This document shows positions 37,200 through 45,416 of a DNA stretch of 64,000 bases, one piece after another. How positions within the stretch are numbered: position 1 is the stretch's first letter; each line of letters starts with the position of its first letter. A program made the translations under genes and the position numbers. The notes beneath the pieces are model-generated. The model was not told where the DNA came from. It saw only the letters and a list, made by a program, of their open reading frames with translations, and did not search any database. This stretch comes from Kineobactrum salinum. Its GTDB lineage: Bacteria; Pseudomonadota; Gammaproteobacteria; Pseudomonadales; Halieaceae. Location: positions 1,736,001 to 1,800,000 of the forward strand of contig NZ_CP048711.1 in the NCBI RefSeq assembly GCF_010669285.1. The letters run 5' to 3'.

Positions 37200-37982
37200 A
37201 TGGATCACCTGCTCTGGATACTGGGGATCAACTTGCTGCTGATTGTCGGCTGCATGCTGCTGCTGTGGCTGCTGAGCATTGCGCTGGGAGACGTGTCCTT
37301 TATCGACAGCTTCTGGGCCTTTGGCATGGTTCTGGTCGCCGCTGTCAGCTTTGTGCTGGCCGACGGTTCGGCCTCGCGTCAGGGTATACTGCTGCTGCTT
37401 GCCGCCGCCTGGGGGCTGCGTCTCGGTATCCATCTGCTGCTGCGCTGGCGCAGGGAGGGACCGGACGCTCGCTACCTAAAAATGCTGTCACGGGCTCCGG
37501 GCAACCCCCACCTGTACAGTCTGGTCAAGGTATTCCTGCTGCAGGCGCCGATCCTCTGGCTGGTATCGCTGCCGGTACAACTGGGACAGATTGACCCCAG
37601 CCCCGCTCAACTGGGCCTCCTGGCCGCGTTGGGCATCGCGCTGGCGCTGCTGGGCCTGTTCTTTGAAACCGTGGGCGACTGGCAACTGGCGCGCTTCAAA
37701 GCGAACCCGTCCAACCAGGGCAAGGTCATGGACCGCGGCTTGTGGCGCTATACCCGGCACCCCAATTACTTCGGCGATGCCTGCGTCTGGTGGGGCCTGT
37801 TCCTGATCGCCGCCGAAACCGCGAGCGGACGCTGGAGTATTGTCTCGCCGCTGTTCCTGACCTTCCTGCTGGTGCAGTGGAGCGGCGCGGCATTGCTGGA
37901 GCGGCGCCTGAAGCGCTCGCGGCCCGGCTACGAGGAATACATTGCCCGCACCAGCAGCTTCATTCCCTGGCCTCCCAAATGA
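37200..37982 (+). CDS. DUF1295/SRD5A-like membrane protein, copy 1
   Basis: A 260-residue polytopic membrane protein with about six hydrophobic segments. It belongs to the DUF1295 family, related to steroid 5-alpha-reductases and isoprenylcysteine methyltransferases. The conserved C-terminal part FFETVGDWQLARFKANP, VMDRGLWRYTRHPNYFGDAC and RRLKRSRPGYEEYIARTS is intact; the RHPNYFG motif binds NADPH or SAM in related proteins. It could reduce a C=C bond conjugated to a ketone in a lipophilic substrate; that is inference from the superfamily. It is a paralogue of 43116-43910, and its stop overlaps the next ATG. Confidence 0.85.
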   Translation: MDHLLWILGINLLLIVGCMLLLWLLSIALGDVSFIDSFWAFGMVLVAAVSFVLADGSASRQGILLLLAAAWGLRLGIHLLLRWRREGPDARYLKMLSRAPGNPHLYSLVKVFLLQAPILWLVSLPVQLGQIDPSPAQLGLLAALGIALALLGLFFETVGDWQLARFKANPSNQGKVMDRGLWRYTRHPNYFGDACVWWGLFLIAAETASGRWSIVSPLFLTFLLVQWSGAALLERRLKRSRPGYEEYIARTSSFIPWPPK

Positions 37983-38887
37983 ACCAGGAACCACTACTGG
38001 CAGGACGCAGCGCCATCGTGACCGGGGCGGGCAAGAGCATCGGTCGCGCCATCGCCCTGGCACTGGCCAGCCACGGTGCCCGGGTGCTGGTCAACAACCG
38101 CAGACACGCGGGCGAGAGCGACGGTTCAGCCGCCGCGGTGGTCAGAGAAATCGAGGCCGCGGGCGGCATCGCGGTGGCCAACACCGACAGTGTCGAACAG
38201 GCCGGCGCCGCGGAGGCCATGGTGGAGCAGGCGCTGGCCAGCTTCGGCAGTCTCGATATCGTGATCGCCAATGCCGGGGTGGCGCCTGAAAAACGCATCG
38301 CCGGCATGACGCAGAGCAGCCTCAGGGAGGCTTTCGAGATCAACTACTTTGCCCCGGTCGCGCTGACCCAGGCCGCGCTGCCGGCGCTGCGGGCTTCGGG
38401 TAGCGGCCGGCTGGTCTACATTATTTCCAATGCCGGACTGTATGGCGGGGACGGGCTCGCCGCCTATGGCAGCACCAAGGCCGCCCTCTATGCCTTCATG
38501 CGCAGCGCGGCCACCGAAGGCCGCCGCAGTGGCATTGCTGCCAATGCGCTGGCACCGTTCGCGCTCAGTCAAATGACCGCAGCGCGCATGACGGACGAAC
38601 TGCGCGGGGCGCTGCCGGCACACTGGATAGGTCCGGTCGCCAGCTGGCTGGCGAGCGCCGCCTGCAGTACCAGCGGCAAGGTGTATGTCACTGGCGGCGG
38701 CTTGATCAGCGAAGCGAGGATGGAAGAAACCGCGCCCGTGCGGTTCACCACGACCGGCACCCAGGCTATCGCCGAAGTATGCCAGTGCCTGGACGATCTG
38801 GCGGCAGCCGAAGCCTGTATCAACTTCGATGGCGCGATGGAGGCCTTCCTGCACACCATCGGCCAGCATCTGTCCGGGGGCGACTGA
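37979..38887 (+). CDS. Short-chain dehydrogenase/reductase with C-terminal extension
   Basis: A 302-residue SDR, about 50 residues longer than classical members. The core has TGAGKSIGRAIALALASHG, the NAG motif (IANAGVAP), a Ser in YIISNAG and the YGSTKAAL catalytic motif. The extension after about residue 250 (FTTTGTQAIAEVCQCLDDLAAAEACINFDG) is not recognised. The size and the insertion resemble peroxisomal-type hydroxyacyl-CoA dehydrogenase modules, so a beta-oxidation-like step is possible but not shown. It is translationally coupled (ATGA overlap) to the DUF1295 gene and ends the eight-gene operon. Confidence 0.83.
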   Translation: MNQEPLLAGRSAIVTGAGKSIGRAIALALASHGARVLVNNRRHAGESDGSAAAVVREIEAAGGIAVANTDSVEQAGAAEAMVEQALASFGSLDIVIANAGVAPEKRIAGMTQSSLREAFEINYFAPVALTQAALPALRASGSGRLVYIISNAGLYGGDGLAAYGSTKAALYAFMRSAATEGRRSGIAANALAPFALSQMTAARMTDELRGALPAHWIGPVASWLASAACSTSGKVYVTGGGLISEARMEETAPVRFTTTGTQAIAEVCQCLDDLAAAEACINFDGAMEAFLHTIGQHLSGGD

Positions 38888-38900
38888 GTCGCGGCGGCCC

Positions 38901-39383
38901 TCAATCAGCTGTCTCTTCCGCTTCAGGCAGCGGCAGGCCCATTTCGGCGAACAGTTCGGCGCGGTCATAGTACTCGCGCCATACCTTCACCCTGCCGTCC
39001 TCGATCTCCAACACGCCGACCACCGGGACCGCGCCGCTCTTGCCGCGGAACACAAACTTGTCGACCCGCTCCAGGAAGACGGTATTGTCCCGCACCACCA
39101 CGTTGCGCAGGCTCAGCTCCAGCTGCTCTATGCCCGCGAACATCGGCCCCAGTCGGGAGCGTATTGCCGCGCGGCCGACCACCGGCTCTCCCATCATGCT
39201 GTGCAGCACCCCATCCTCGGCGAACAACTCCACCACCCGGTCCAGATCCACGGCCTCCCAGGCCGCAACCATCTGCTGCGCCACCTCCAGTGGTGGCTGC
39301 GCCCGTGCCAGCGCGCTGTTCACGCTCAACATCAGGGCCAGTAGCAGCGGGGCAACACGCAAACCTGTTTTGTACGTCGTCAT
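38901..39383 (-). CDS. Secreted NTF2/limonene-epoxide-hydrolase-like protein
   Basis: A 160-residue NTF2-like protein with a signal peptide (VAPLLLALMLSVNSALARAQ), so probably periplasmic. The mature part (VAQQMVAAWEAVDLDRVVELFAEDGVLHSMMGEPVVGRAAIRSRL) resembles limonene-1,2-epoxide hydrolase-like SnoaL proteins. The ATG at 39383 is preceded by AAGGAG at the right distance; another ATG two codons earlier is too close to it. It is convergent with the preceding operon and divergent from the ligase at 39515. Its enzymatic nature is uncertain. Confidence 0.75.
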   Translation of the reverse strand: MTTYKTGLRVAPLLLALMLSVNSALARAQPPLEVAQQMVAAWEAVDLDRVVELFAEDGVLHSMMGEPVVGRAAIRSRLGPMFAGIEQLELSLRNVVVRDNTVFLERVDKFVFRGKSGAVPVVGVLEIEDGRVKVWREYYDRAELFAEMGLPLPEAEETAD

Positions 39384-39459
39384 TGGCATTCTCCTTACCG
39401 TTGTTATTGCCGTCTCATTGGCCAGCGCCCGACGGGGAAATTGACCCGCAGGAAACGCA

Positions 39460-39488
39460 CTTGCTATAGTATAGTATCTAATTGCAAG
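39460..39488. promoter_or_regulatory. Divergent island motif between NTF2-like and ligase genes
   Basis: Two overlapping, oppositely oriented matches: plus-strand CTTGCTATAGTATAGTA (39460-39476), 38 bases before the ligase ATG, and minus-strand CTTGCAATTAGATACTA (39488-39472), 88 bases before the NTF2-like gene. The outer bases form an inverted repeat, ACTTGC and GCAAGT. The matches are weaker than at the other sites. Confidence 0.45.
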
Positions 39489-39514
39489 TAACGAGCAGAA
39501 CCGCCGAGGTGGCC

Positions 39515-41152
39515 ATGAGCGCAGCCGATACCCGCCCTCCCTGGTTTGACCCGGGCATGCCCACCGCGGACGCCTGCGTATTGAAGAATCTGCTCGACCA
39601 GCATGCGGGGGCGTTTCCGGACCGGCGCATGGCGCTGTTCGAGGACGGCTCGCAGTGGAGCTATGCCCAATGCCGCGAACAGATTCGGGCCACCGCTGCA
39701 GGGCTGCAGGCGCTGGGCGTTGCACCGGGCGACCGGGTGCTGGCCTGGTTACCCAATGGCAGGGATATCGTCCGGGTCTGGTTCGCCGCCAACTATCTCG
39801 GGGCGGTCTATGTCCCGCTCAATACCGCCTATCGCGGCGCGATCCTGGAACACGCAATCAATATTACCGACGCCCGCCTGATGGTCGCTCACGGGGAATT
39901 GACCGGCCGCCTGCGGGACCTGAAGCTCGACACCCTGTGCCAGGTCGTTGTCACGGGCCCGGGCCGGGAACCGACGGGAGCTGACCTGCAGTGGCATGAC
40001 AGCGAAGTACTCGAAGGCGCGGGACTCACACTCGACGACAGCGCCTGCATCCGGCCCTGGGATATTCAGAGCGTGATCTACACCTCGGGCACGACTGGCC
40101 TTTCCAAGGGCGTACTGTCGCCGTATCTGCAGCTGTATACCACCGCAGTAGTCAGTTATGGCCGCATCCAGGCGGACGACTGTCTGCTGGTCAACCTGCC
40201 CATGTTTCATGTCGGCGGCACCAGCCCAATTTACGCCGCCCTGGTGCGGGGCGGTTCCTTCTACCTGGTCGATGGGTTCAGCACCACGGAATTCTGGCCC
40301 CAGGTACGGCGTGCCAATTGCGTATCCACCGCGGGACTGATCGGCGCGATGGCGCCGTTCATCGCCAGTGCGGCACCGGCCCCGGACGACGCTGACAATC
40401 CCCTCAAATACATGACCATGTTTCCGATCAACGAGGCGACCATCTCGCTGGGTCAGCGCTTTGGCTTCGACTATATCACCGGCTTCAACATGACCGAGGT
40501 GTCCACGCCACTGATCAGTGATGTGAATTCTCCGGTGCAGTACAGTTGTGGCAAACCCCGCACTGGTGTGAGTTGCCGTCTGGTTGACGAACACGATATC
40601 GAAGTAGCGCCCGGCGAACACGGCGAGTTGATCGTGCGCTCCGACCTGCCGTGGACGATGAATGCCGGCTACATCAATATGCCCGAGGCTACTGCCGAGG
40701 CCTGGCGCAATGGCTGGTTCCACACCGGTGATGTTTTTCGCCAGGACGAAGACGGCAACTACTTCTTTGTTGATCGCCGGAAGGACATTATCAGGCGCCG
40801 GGGCGAGAATATCTCCTCGGTCGAAGTTGAAGCGGCGGTGCTACGGCATCCGGATGTGGCCGAGGCAGTGGCGGTGGGGGTGCCCAGCGAGTTTACCGAG
40901 GAGGAGATCCTGATTGCAGTAGTGGCGAACCCGGACACCCGCATCGACCCCCGCCAGCTTATATTGTGGCTGACGGAACAACTGGCCTACTTCATGGTGC
41001 CGCGCTATGTGCGGCTGATCGACGCCATCCCCAAGACCGAAACCAACAAGCCGCGCAAGGTATTGCTGCGACAGGAAGGGGTAACTGCGGATACCTGGGA
41101 TCGGGAAGCTGCCGGCATCCATCTCAAGCGCGAACGACTGCGCGCCAGGTAA
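39515..41152 (+). CDS. CaiC/FadD-like acyl-CoA ligase
   Basis: A 545-residue ANL ligase. The P-loop VIYTSGTTGLSKGVLSP, the A5 region GFNMTEVSTPL, the A7/A8 region WFHTGDVFRQDEDGNYFFVDRRKDIIRRRGENIS and the late Lys (ETNKPRKVLL) needed for adenylation are all present. It groups by eye with crotonobetaine/carnitine-CoA ligase and similar enzymes. It starts a rightward pair with an MFS transporter, 21 bases apart, suggesting uptake and CoA activation of the same compound. The substrate is unknown. Confidence 0.87.
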   Translation: MSAADTRPPWFDPGMPTADACVLKNLLDQHAGAFPDRRMALFEDGSQWSYAQCREQIRATAAGLQALGVAPGDRVLAWLPNGRDIVRVWFAANYLGAVYVPLNTAYRGAILEHAINITDARLMVAHGELTGRLRDLKLDTLCQVVVTGPGREPTGADLQWHDSEVLEGAGLTLDDSACIRPWDIQSVIYTSGTTGLSKGVLSPYLQLYTTAVVSYGRIQADDCLLVNLPMFHVGGTSPIYAALVRGGSFYLVDGFSTTEFWPQVRRANCVSTAGLIGAMAPFIASAAPAPDDADNPLKYMTMFPINEATISLGQRFGFDYITGFNMTEVSTPLISDVNSPVQYSCGKPRTGVSCRLVDEHDIEVAPGEHGELIVRSDLPWTMNAGYINMPEATAEAWRNGWFHTGDVFRQDEDGNYFFVDRRKDIIRRRGENISSVEVEAAVLRHPDVAEAVAVGVPSEFTEEEILIAVVANPDTRIDPRQLILWLTEQLAYFMVPRYVRLIDAIPKTETNKPRKVLLRQEGVTADTWDREAAGIHLKRERLRAR

Positions 41153-41173
41153 CACGGCCAGGAGAAACCAAGA

Positions 41174-42544
41174 ATGCCCGACCCCCGGCCGCAAGAACAT
41201 GACGCGTCTGACAGTGACGGTGACTGGCCCAGACCGCTGTACGCCTGGTATGTGGTCGGCGTGCTCATGCTGGCCTATACCAACTCATTCATCGATCGCC
41301 AGATCCTGAGCCTGCTGATCGAGCCGATACGCCAGGACCTGGACATCAGCGACACCCAGGTCAGCCTGCTGGCGGGGCTGGCGTTCTCGATTTTCTACAC
41401 GCTGATGGGCGTGCCGATCGCCCGTCTTGCGGACCAGAAGAATCGCAAGCTCATCATTGCCACCGGGGTGGCCGTATGGAGCGCGATGACTGCACTGTGC
41501 GGCACTGCCCGCAATTTCTGGGGTCTGTTTGCCGCGCGGGTCGGCGTGGGTGTGGGTGAGGCAACCCTGTCCCCAGCAGCGTTTTCCATCATGGCGGACT
41601 ACTTTCCCAAGCACCAGCTGGCTCGCGCCTTCAGCGTTTACTCCATGGGAGTCTACTTCGGTGCCGGACTGGCCATGATCATTGGCGGGGTGGTCATCCG
41701 CATGGTCATGGAAGCGGGCACGGTAACCCTGCCCGTACTAGGCGCCGTGGCCCCCTGGCAGCTTACCTTTTTCTACGTCGGTCTGCTGGGCCTGCCCATT
41801 TTCCTGCTGGTGCTGAGCATTCGCGAGCCGCTGCGTCGGGGGCTGAAGGCGGCCGGTGTCCCAGCGGCGGAGAACGCCAGTTCCCTGCCCGTACTGAAGG
41901 CATTCCTGCGGCTCAACCGGTGGACCGTGAGCTTCCACTTTCTCGCCTTTTCCATGGTGGGTATCGCAATAGCCGGCTACATGGTGTGGACCCCGACCCT
42001 GTTTATCCGTACCTGGGGCTGGGACGCCGCCACCATCGGCTTTGCCTACGGCGCTATCATGTTCGTGTTCGGTACCGGGGGCGTCTACTGCGGTGGCTTT
42101 GTCGCCGACTGGATGGAGCAGCGCGGCCACCGCGACGCCATCCTGCGCACCGCCTGCTACGGCGCGATGGCTGCGGTACCCTTCGCGGTCGCCACTCCAC
42201 TGATGCCCAGCGGCGAGGCCGCCCTGGTCTGCCTGGGCCTGACCAGTTTCCTGCTGGCCTTTCCCCAAGGCCTGCCCGCCGCGGCGCTGCAGATCGTGAC
42301 ACCAAACCCACTGCGCGCGCAGATGACCGCGCTGTACTTCCTGGTGGGCAACCTGCTGGCGCTGGGTTTCGGACCCACCCTGGTAGCGCTGGTCACCGAC
42401 TACGGTTTCGGCGATCCACAACAGCTGCGCTACTCCATCGCGCTGGTCAGCGCCACTGTACTGCCACTGGGTGCGCTGCTCAGTTATCTGGCACTGAAGC
42501 CGTTCCGCGCCAGCCGGGCACGCGCCGAACTGGTGCCGGACTAG
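41174..42544 (+). CDS. MFS transporter, Spinster-like
   Basis: A 456-residue major facilitator with twelve predicted membrane segments. The N-terminal YTNSFIDRQILSLLIEPIRQDL segment and the VARLADQKNRK-type loop after helix 2 are typical of the Spinster-like/hexuronate group that often occurs with catabolic genes in marine and sphingomonad bacteria. Its final bases overlap the convergent SnoaL-like gene by 4. With the upstream ligase it forms a transport-plus-activation pair. Confidence 0.9.
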   Translation: MPDPRPQEHDASDSDGDWPRPLYAWYVVGVLMLAYTNSFIDRQILSLLIEPIRQDLDISDTQVSLLAGLAFSIFYTLMGVPIARLADQKNRKLIIATGVAVWSAMTALCGTARNFWGLFAARVGVGVGEATLSPAAFSIMADYFPKHQLARAFSVYSMGVYFGAGLAMIIGGVVIRMVMEAGTVTLPVLGAVAPWQLTFFYVGLLGLPIFLLVLSIREPLRRGLKAAGVPAAENASSLPVLKAFLRLNRWTVSFHFLAFSMVGIAIAGYMVWTPTLFIRTWGWDAATIGFAYGAIMFVFGTGGVYCGGFVADWMEQRGHRDAILRTACYGAMAAVPFAVATPLMPSGEAALVCLGLTSFLLAFPQGLPAAALQIVTPNPLRAQMTALYFLVGNLLALGFGPTLVALVTDYGFGDPQQLRYSIALVSATVLPLGALLSYLALKPFRASRARAELVPD

Positions 42545-42927
42545 CGAACCGACTTTAGCGGTTCGGTATGGGCGGAATCCAGGTATTCGTCCAGCGCCAC
42601 GATGCGGCCGTCCTCGATCTTGATGATGGCACAGGCGGGCATCGCAAAGGCTTCCCCCGACGGCAGCGTGCCGCGCAGGACGTGTTGCTGATAGAAGCCG
42701 CCGGGAATGGCCTCGCGACGGACCACGTCATAGCGCAGATTGTCCAGCTTGTGATGCATCCACTGCAGGGATTTCAGGTTGTCTTCGAGGGGTTGAAAGG
42801 CCTGATCGAAATTGTGCCAGATGCGTGCATCGGCGGTGTAAAGCTCGCGCACGGCTGCCACGTCGCAATTCTGCAGGGCGGTCACAAGGCGCTCGGCAAG
42901 AGCGAGGTTGGCGTCGGCTTCATTCAT
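42541..42927 (-). CDS. SnoaL-like small protein
   Basis: A 128-residue NTF2-fold protein (NLALAERLVTALQNCDVAAVRELYTADARIWHNFDQ), the usual SnoaL-like start, with a late strand pair IIKIEDGRIVALDEYLDSA. It has no signal peptide. It is convergent with the MFS gene and divergent from the DUF1295 gene at 43116. As for the other members in this block, the reaction is unknown. Confidence 0.75.
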   Translation of the reverse strand: MNEADANLALAERLVTALQNCDVAAVRELYTADARIWHNFDQAFQPLEDNLKSLQWMHHKLDNLRYDVVRREAIPGGFYQQHVLRGTLPSGEAFAMPACAIIKIEDGRIVALDEYLDSAHTEPLKSVR

Positions 42928-43015
42928 GGGGCGTACTCCCGGTGAGCGTAGTGGGTCGTGCAGGAGGGTAGCGCCACAGCGCAGAAAACACCTGTTTCCG
43001 TGGCTTGAGCCCTCG

Positions 43016-43032
43016 CTTGCGTAGTAAGACTA
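43016..43032 (+). promoter_or_regulatory. Island motif upstream of DUF1295 copy 2
   Basis: CTTGCGTAGTAAGACTA matches CTTGCATAATAAGACTT at 14 of 17 positions and is oriented toward the gene at 43116, 83 bases away. A partial reverse match, CCTGCAAAAGACTG, follows at about 43045-43060 on the minus strand, toward the SnoaL-like gene. Confidence 0.5.
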
Positions 43033-43115
43033 AGGCATACTAACACAGTCTTTTGCAGGCGGGACCTGGGGCTCCGCCTGTCCGATAAATATAAGGGAGA
43101 GGAGTCCGCAACATT

Positions 43116-43910
43116 ATGTACGGTGAATTTCTGCAACTTGCGATGCTCAATCTGGGGCTGATTTTCTGCATGATGGTGGCGATGTGGGCGCTGAGCATTG
43201 CCCTGCGGGATTCCAGTATCACCGACATCTTCTGGGGTTTCGGGCTGGTGATCACGGCCTGGTTCAGCTGGGCACTGGGCGACGGTGTGCCGGCCCGACA
43301 GTATTTGGTACTGACCCTGATCACGTTGTGGGGGCTGCGCATCAGCCTCTACATCGGCTGGCGCAACCGGGGCGGCGAAGATCCCCGCTATGCCAGGCTG
43401 CGCCAGCATGTGGAATCCAGCGGCGGCAACTACGCCCTGCACAGCCTGACGCATATCTACCTGCAGCAGGGCTTCTTCATGTGGCTGGTGTCACTGGTGC
43501 TGATTTTCGCGGTGTCCGCGGATGCCCCCGCAACCCTGGGCCCGATGGCCTGGACCGGAAGTGCGCTGTGGCTGCTCGGCATGTACTTTGAAACCGTGGG
43601 TGACTGGCAGCTGAGCCGGTTCCGTGCGGACCCCGCCAATCAGGGCAGGGTGATGGACCGGGGCCTGTGGCGCTACACCCGCCATCCCAACTACTTCGGC
43701 GAAGCCTGTGTCTGGGTGGGCCTGTTCATTATTGCGATGGAAAACCCGCTGGCGATTGTCACCGTGATCAGTCCCGCGGTAATGCTGTGGGTGCTGATGG
43801 GCCCCCTGGGCAAGGGCCTGCTGGAGCGGCGCATGGGCAAGAAGCGTCCCGGGTTCGAGGAATACAAGCGCCGCACCAGTGGGTTTTTCCCACTACCCCC
43901 CAGAGACTAA
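43116..43910 (+). CDS. DUF1295/SRD5A-like membrane protein, copy 2
   Basis: A 264-residue polytopic protein, paralogue of 37200-37982. Shared segments include MWALSIALRDSSITDIFWGFG, YFETVGDWQLSRFRADP and VMDRGLWRYTRHPNYFGEAC. About six hydrophobic segments are visible. As in copy 1, a lipid-soluble substrate reduced in the membrane is the most likely role from the superfamily, but unproven. It is monocistronic, convergent with the secreted SnoaL-like gene (4-base overlap), with the island motif upstream. Confidence 0.85.
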   Translation: MYGEFLQLAMLNLGLIFCMMVAMWALSIALRDSSITDIFWGFGLVITAWFSWALGDGVPARQYLVLTLITLWGLRISLYIGWRNRGGEDPRYARLRQHVESSGGNYALHSLTHIYLQQGFFMWLVSLVLIFAVSADAPATLGPMAWTGSALWLLGMYFETVGDWQLSRFRADPANQGRVMDRGLWRYTRHPNYFGEACVWVGLFIIAMENPLAIVTVISPAVMLWVLMGPLGKGLLERRMGKKRPGFEEYKRRTSGFFPLPPRD

Positions 43911-44371
43911 TGCGGGGTGACACTGCCCCTGGAGGTGTGCTCGTGTTCAATTTTCCAACTGCCATCGGCAGCGCGGCCCAGGACATGGGAGAAACCGCCA
44001 TTGATGGTCTCCCGCGGGAACACATGGGTAAACGTGCCCAACGCGATCGCGACATCGGCGGACAGCAGTCTCACCTCCAGTGTGTCGATCGCAAACCTGC
44101 CCATCTGCTCCTGATCGGGATAGTGTTTGCGAAACAGCGCCCGAACCGCGGGGCGTCCGCGCAGCACGGTATTGCCAAACATCAGGCTCAGCTCCTCGTC
44201 ACCGCGGTACAGTGCGAGATAGCCGTCCATGTCGCCCGCATTCCAGGTGCTTTGCAACTGCTCGAGAAGTGCTGCCACCGGTTCGGTGTCGTCGGCCAGG
44301 GCCAACGGCGCCGCAGCGAGCAGCAGTGCCAGAGTGCAGTTGCACCATAATTTAGCCAAGGTCTTTTGCAT
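43907..44371 (-). CDS. Secreted SnoaL/NTF2-like protein
   Basis: A 154-residue NTF2-like protein with an N-terminal signal (LWCNCTLALLLAAAPLALA), so probably periplasmic. The mature part (LLEQLQSTWNAGDMDGYLALYRGDEELSLMFGNTVLRGRPAVRALF, then FSHVLGRAADGSWKIEHEHTS) is typical of the DUF4440/SnoaL-like type. Its start codon shares a base with the stop of the upstream SDR gene, so the two are co-transcribed from the promoter near 45377. Confidence 0.78.
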   Translation of the reverse strand: MQKTLAKLWCNCTLALLLAAAPLALADDTEPVAALLEQLQSTWNAGDMDGYLALYRGDEELSLMFGNTVLRGRPAVRALFRKHYPDQEQMGRFAIDTLEVRLLSADVAIALGTFTHVFPRETINGGFSHVLGRAADGSWKIEHEHTSRGSVTPH

Positions 44372-45321
44372 CAGTCATTCCTCCCGTCGATCTCTGTCTG
44401 CAGGAACGCCGCCAGATCCTCCGGCGCGAACTTGCTGTTGCGGGTCGCGGGGTAGGCGTGGGCCGCCCGCGGTTTGCGGTCCAACCAGAAGGCGGCCGGA
44501 TCCGCGTCGGGCCGCTTTGCCGCCAGCCAGATCGCGGTATCGCCACCCTGCAGGCCACTGCGCAGAACCAGCTTCAGAATCCTGCGGAATTTTGGCATCG
44601 CGGTCTGTACACCTTCGGTATCCGTCCAGCCCGGATGCATCACATAGAATTTCAGATCGCGAGCGGCGCCATAGTGGCTCTGCCAGTATTTGGTCAGTTC
44701 GGCCTGGCCGCGCTTGTGTACCGCGTAGGCCAGCACGCCGTTGTAATGCTCCGGCGCCGTTACGTTCATCCGGTTGACCATCAACGGCGCGTTGTACATG
44801 CCGCCGGAAGACATGTTTATCACTGTGCCGCCGCGATTCAACAGCTCGCCCTCCAGCAATTGCTCGGTCAGCAGGAAGTGGTTGAGGATGTTCAGCGCAT
44901 AGGACGCCTCCTTGCCCTCCGCGGTCAGCTGATGCTCATGCAGCAGCACGCCGACATTGTTGACCAGCACGTCGAGCTGGCGCCCCTCGGTGCGGATCCG
45001 CTCGACCATGGCCGCGGTGCCCGACATCAGCGACAGATCCGCCACCAATGGCACGATCCTGCCGCCCGCGGCGGGCTCGCCGGCCAGCGCCGCCAGCTTC
45101 TGCTCACTGCGCGCCGCCGCCAGCACCGTGGCGCCGCGGCGTGCCGCCTCCAGAGCAATCGCGCCGCCGATACCACCGGAGGCACCGGTGACCAACCAGG
45201 TCTGGCCGCTGAAATCCGCCTCCAGCCGGGGCCAGAAGAGCGACCGCGAGTAATAGCCGATAGCGCTGAAGCTGGGCATGAAGCGGCCGTAGAATTTGAT
45301 GATTTTGAGCAACTTTGACAT
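44371..45321 (-). CDS. DHRS12/retinol-dehydrogenase-like SDR
   Basis: A 316-residue SDR with an N-terminal extension (IIKFYGRFMPSFSAIGYYSRSLFWPRL) typical of the DHRS12 group. The core has TGASGGIGGAIALEAARRG, NNVGVL and a Ser in INMSSGG; the catalytic region reads YNGVLAYAVHKRGQAELTKYW, with the YAVHK form of YxxxK. Relatives act on lipophilic alcohols or aldehydes such as retinoids. Together with the nearby carotenoid-oxygenase gene this hints at an apocarotenoid- or terpenoid-like substrate, but that is inference. An island motif lies 55 bases upstream. Confidence 0.83.
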   Translation of the reverse strand: MSKLLKIIKFYGRFMPSFSAIGYYSRSLFWPRLEADFSGQTWLVTGASGGIGGAIALEAARRGATVLAAARSEQKLAALAGEPAAGGRIVPLVADLSLMSGTAAMVERIRTEGRQLDVLVNNVGVLLHEHQLTAEGKEASYALNILNHFLLTEQLLEGELLNRGGTVINMSSGGMYNAPLMVNRMNVTAPEHYNGVLAYAVHKRGQAELTKYWQSHYGAARDLKFYVMHPGWTDTEGVQTAMPKFRRILKLVLRSGLQGGDTAIWLAAKRPDADPAAFWLDRKPRAAHAYPATRNSKFAPEDLAAFLQTEIDGRND

Positions 45322-45376
45322 TGATCGACCCCTACCGAACCGCTCGCCCTGATGTGCGATCCATCTTAGATCAATT

Positions 45377-45393
45377 AAGTCTTATTATGCAAG
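45377..45393 (-). promoter_or_regulatory. Island operator/promoter motif upstream of the SDR gene
   Basis: On the minus strand the bases read CTTGCATAATAAGACTT, the best form of the shared motif, 55 bases upstream of the ATG at 45321. TTGCAT with TAAGAT 18 bases later could form the promoter. Confidence 0.6.
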
Positions 45394-45416
45394 CATGGGG
45401 TCTGAACAGGGGCGCC

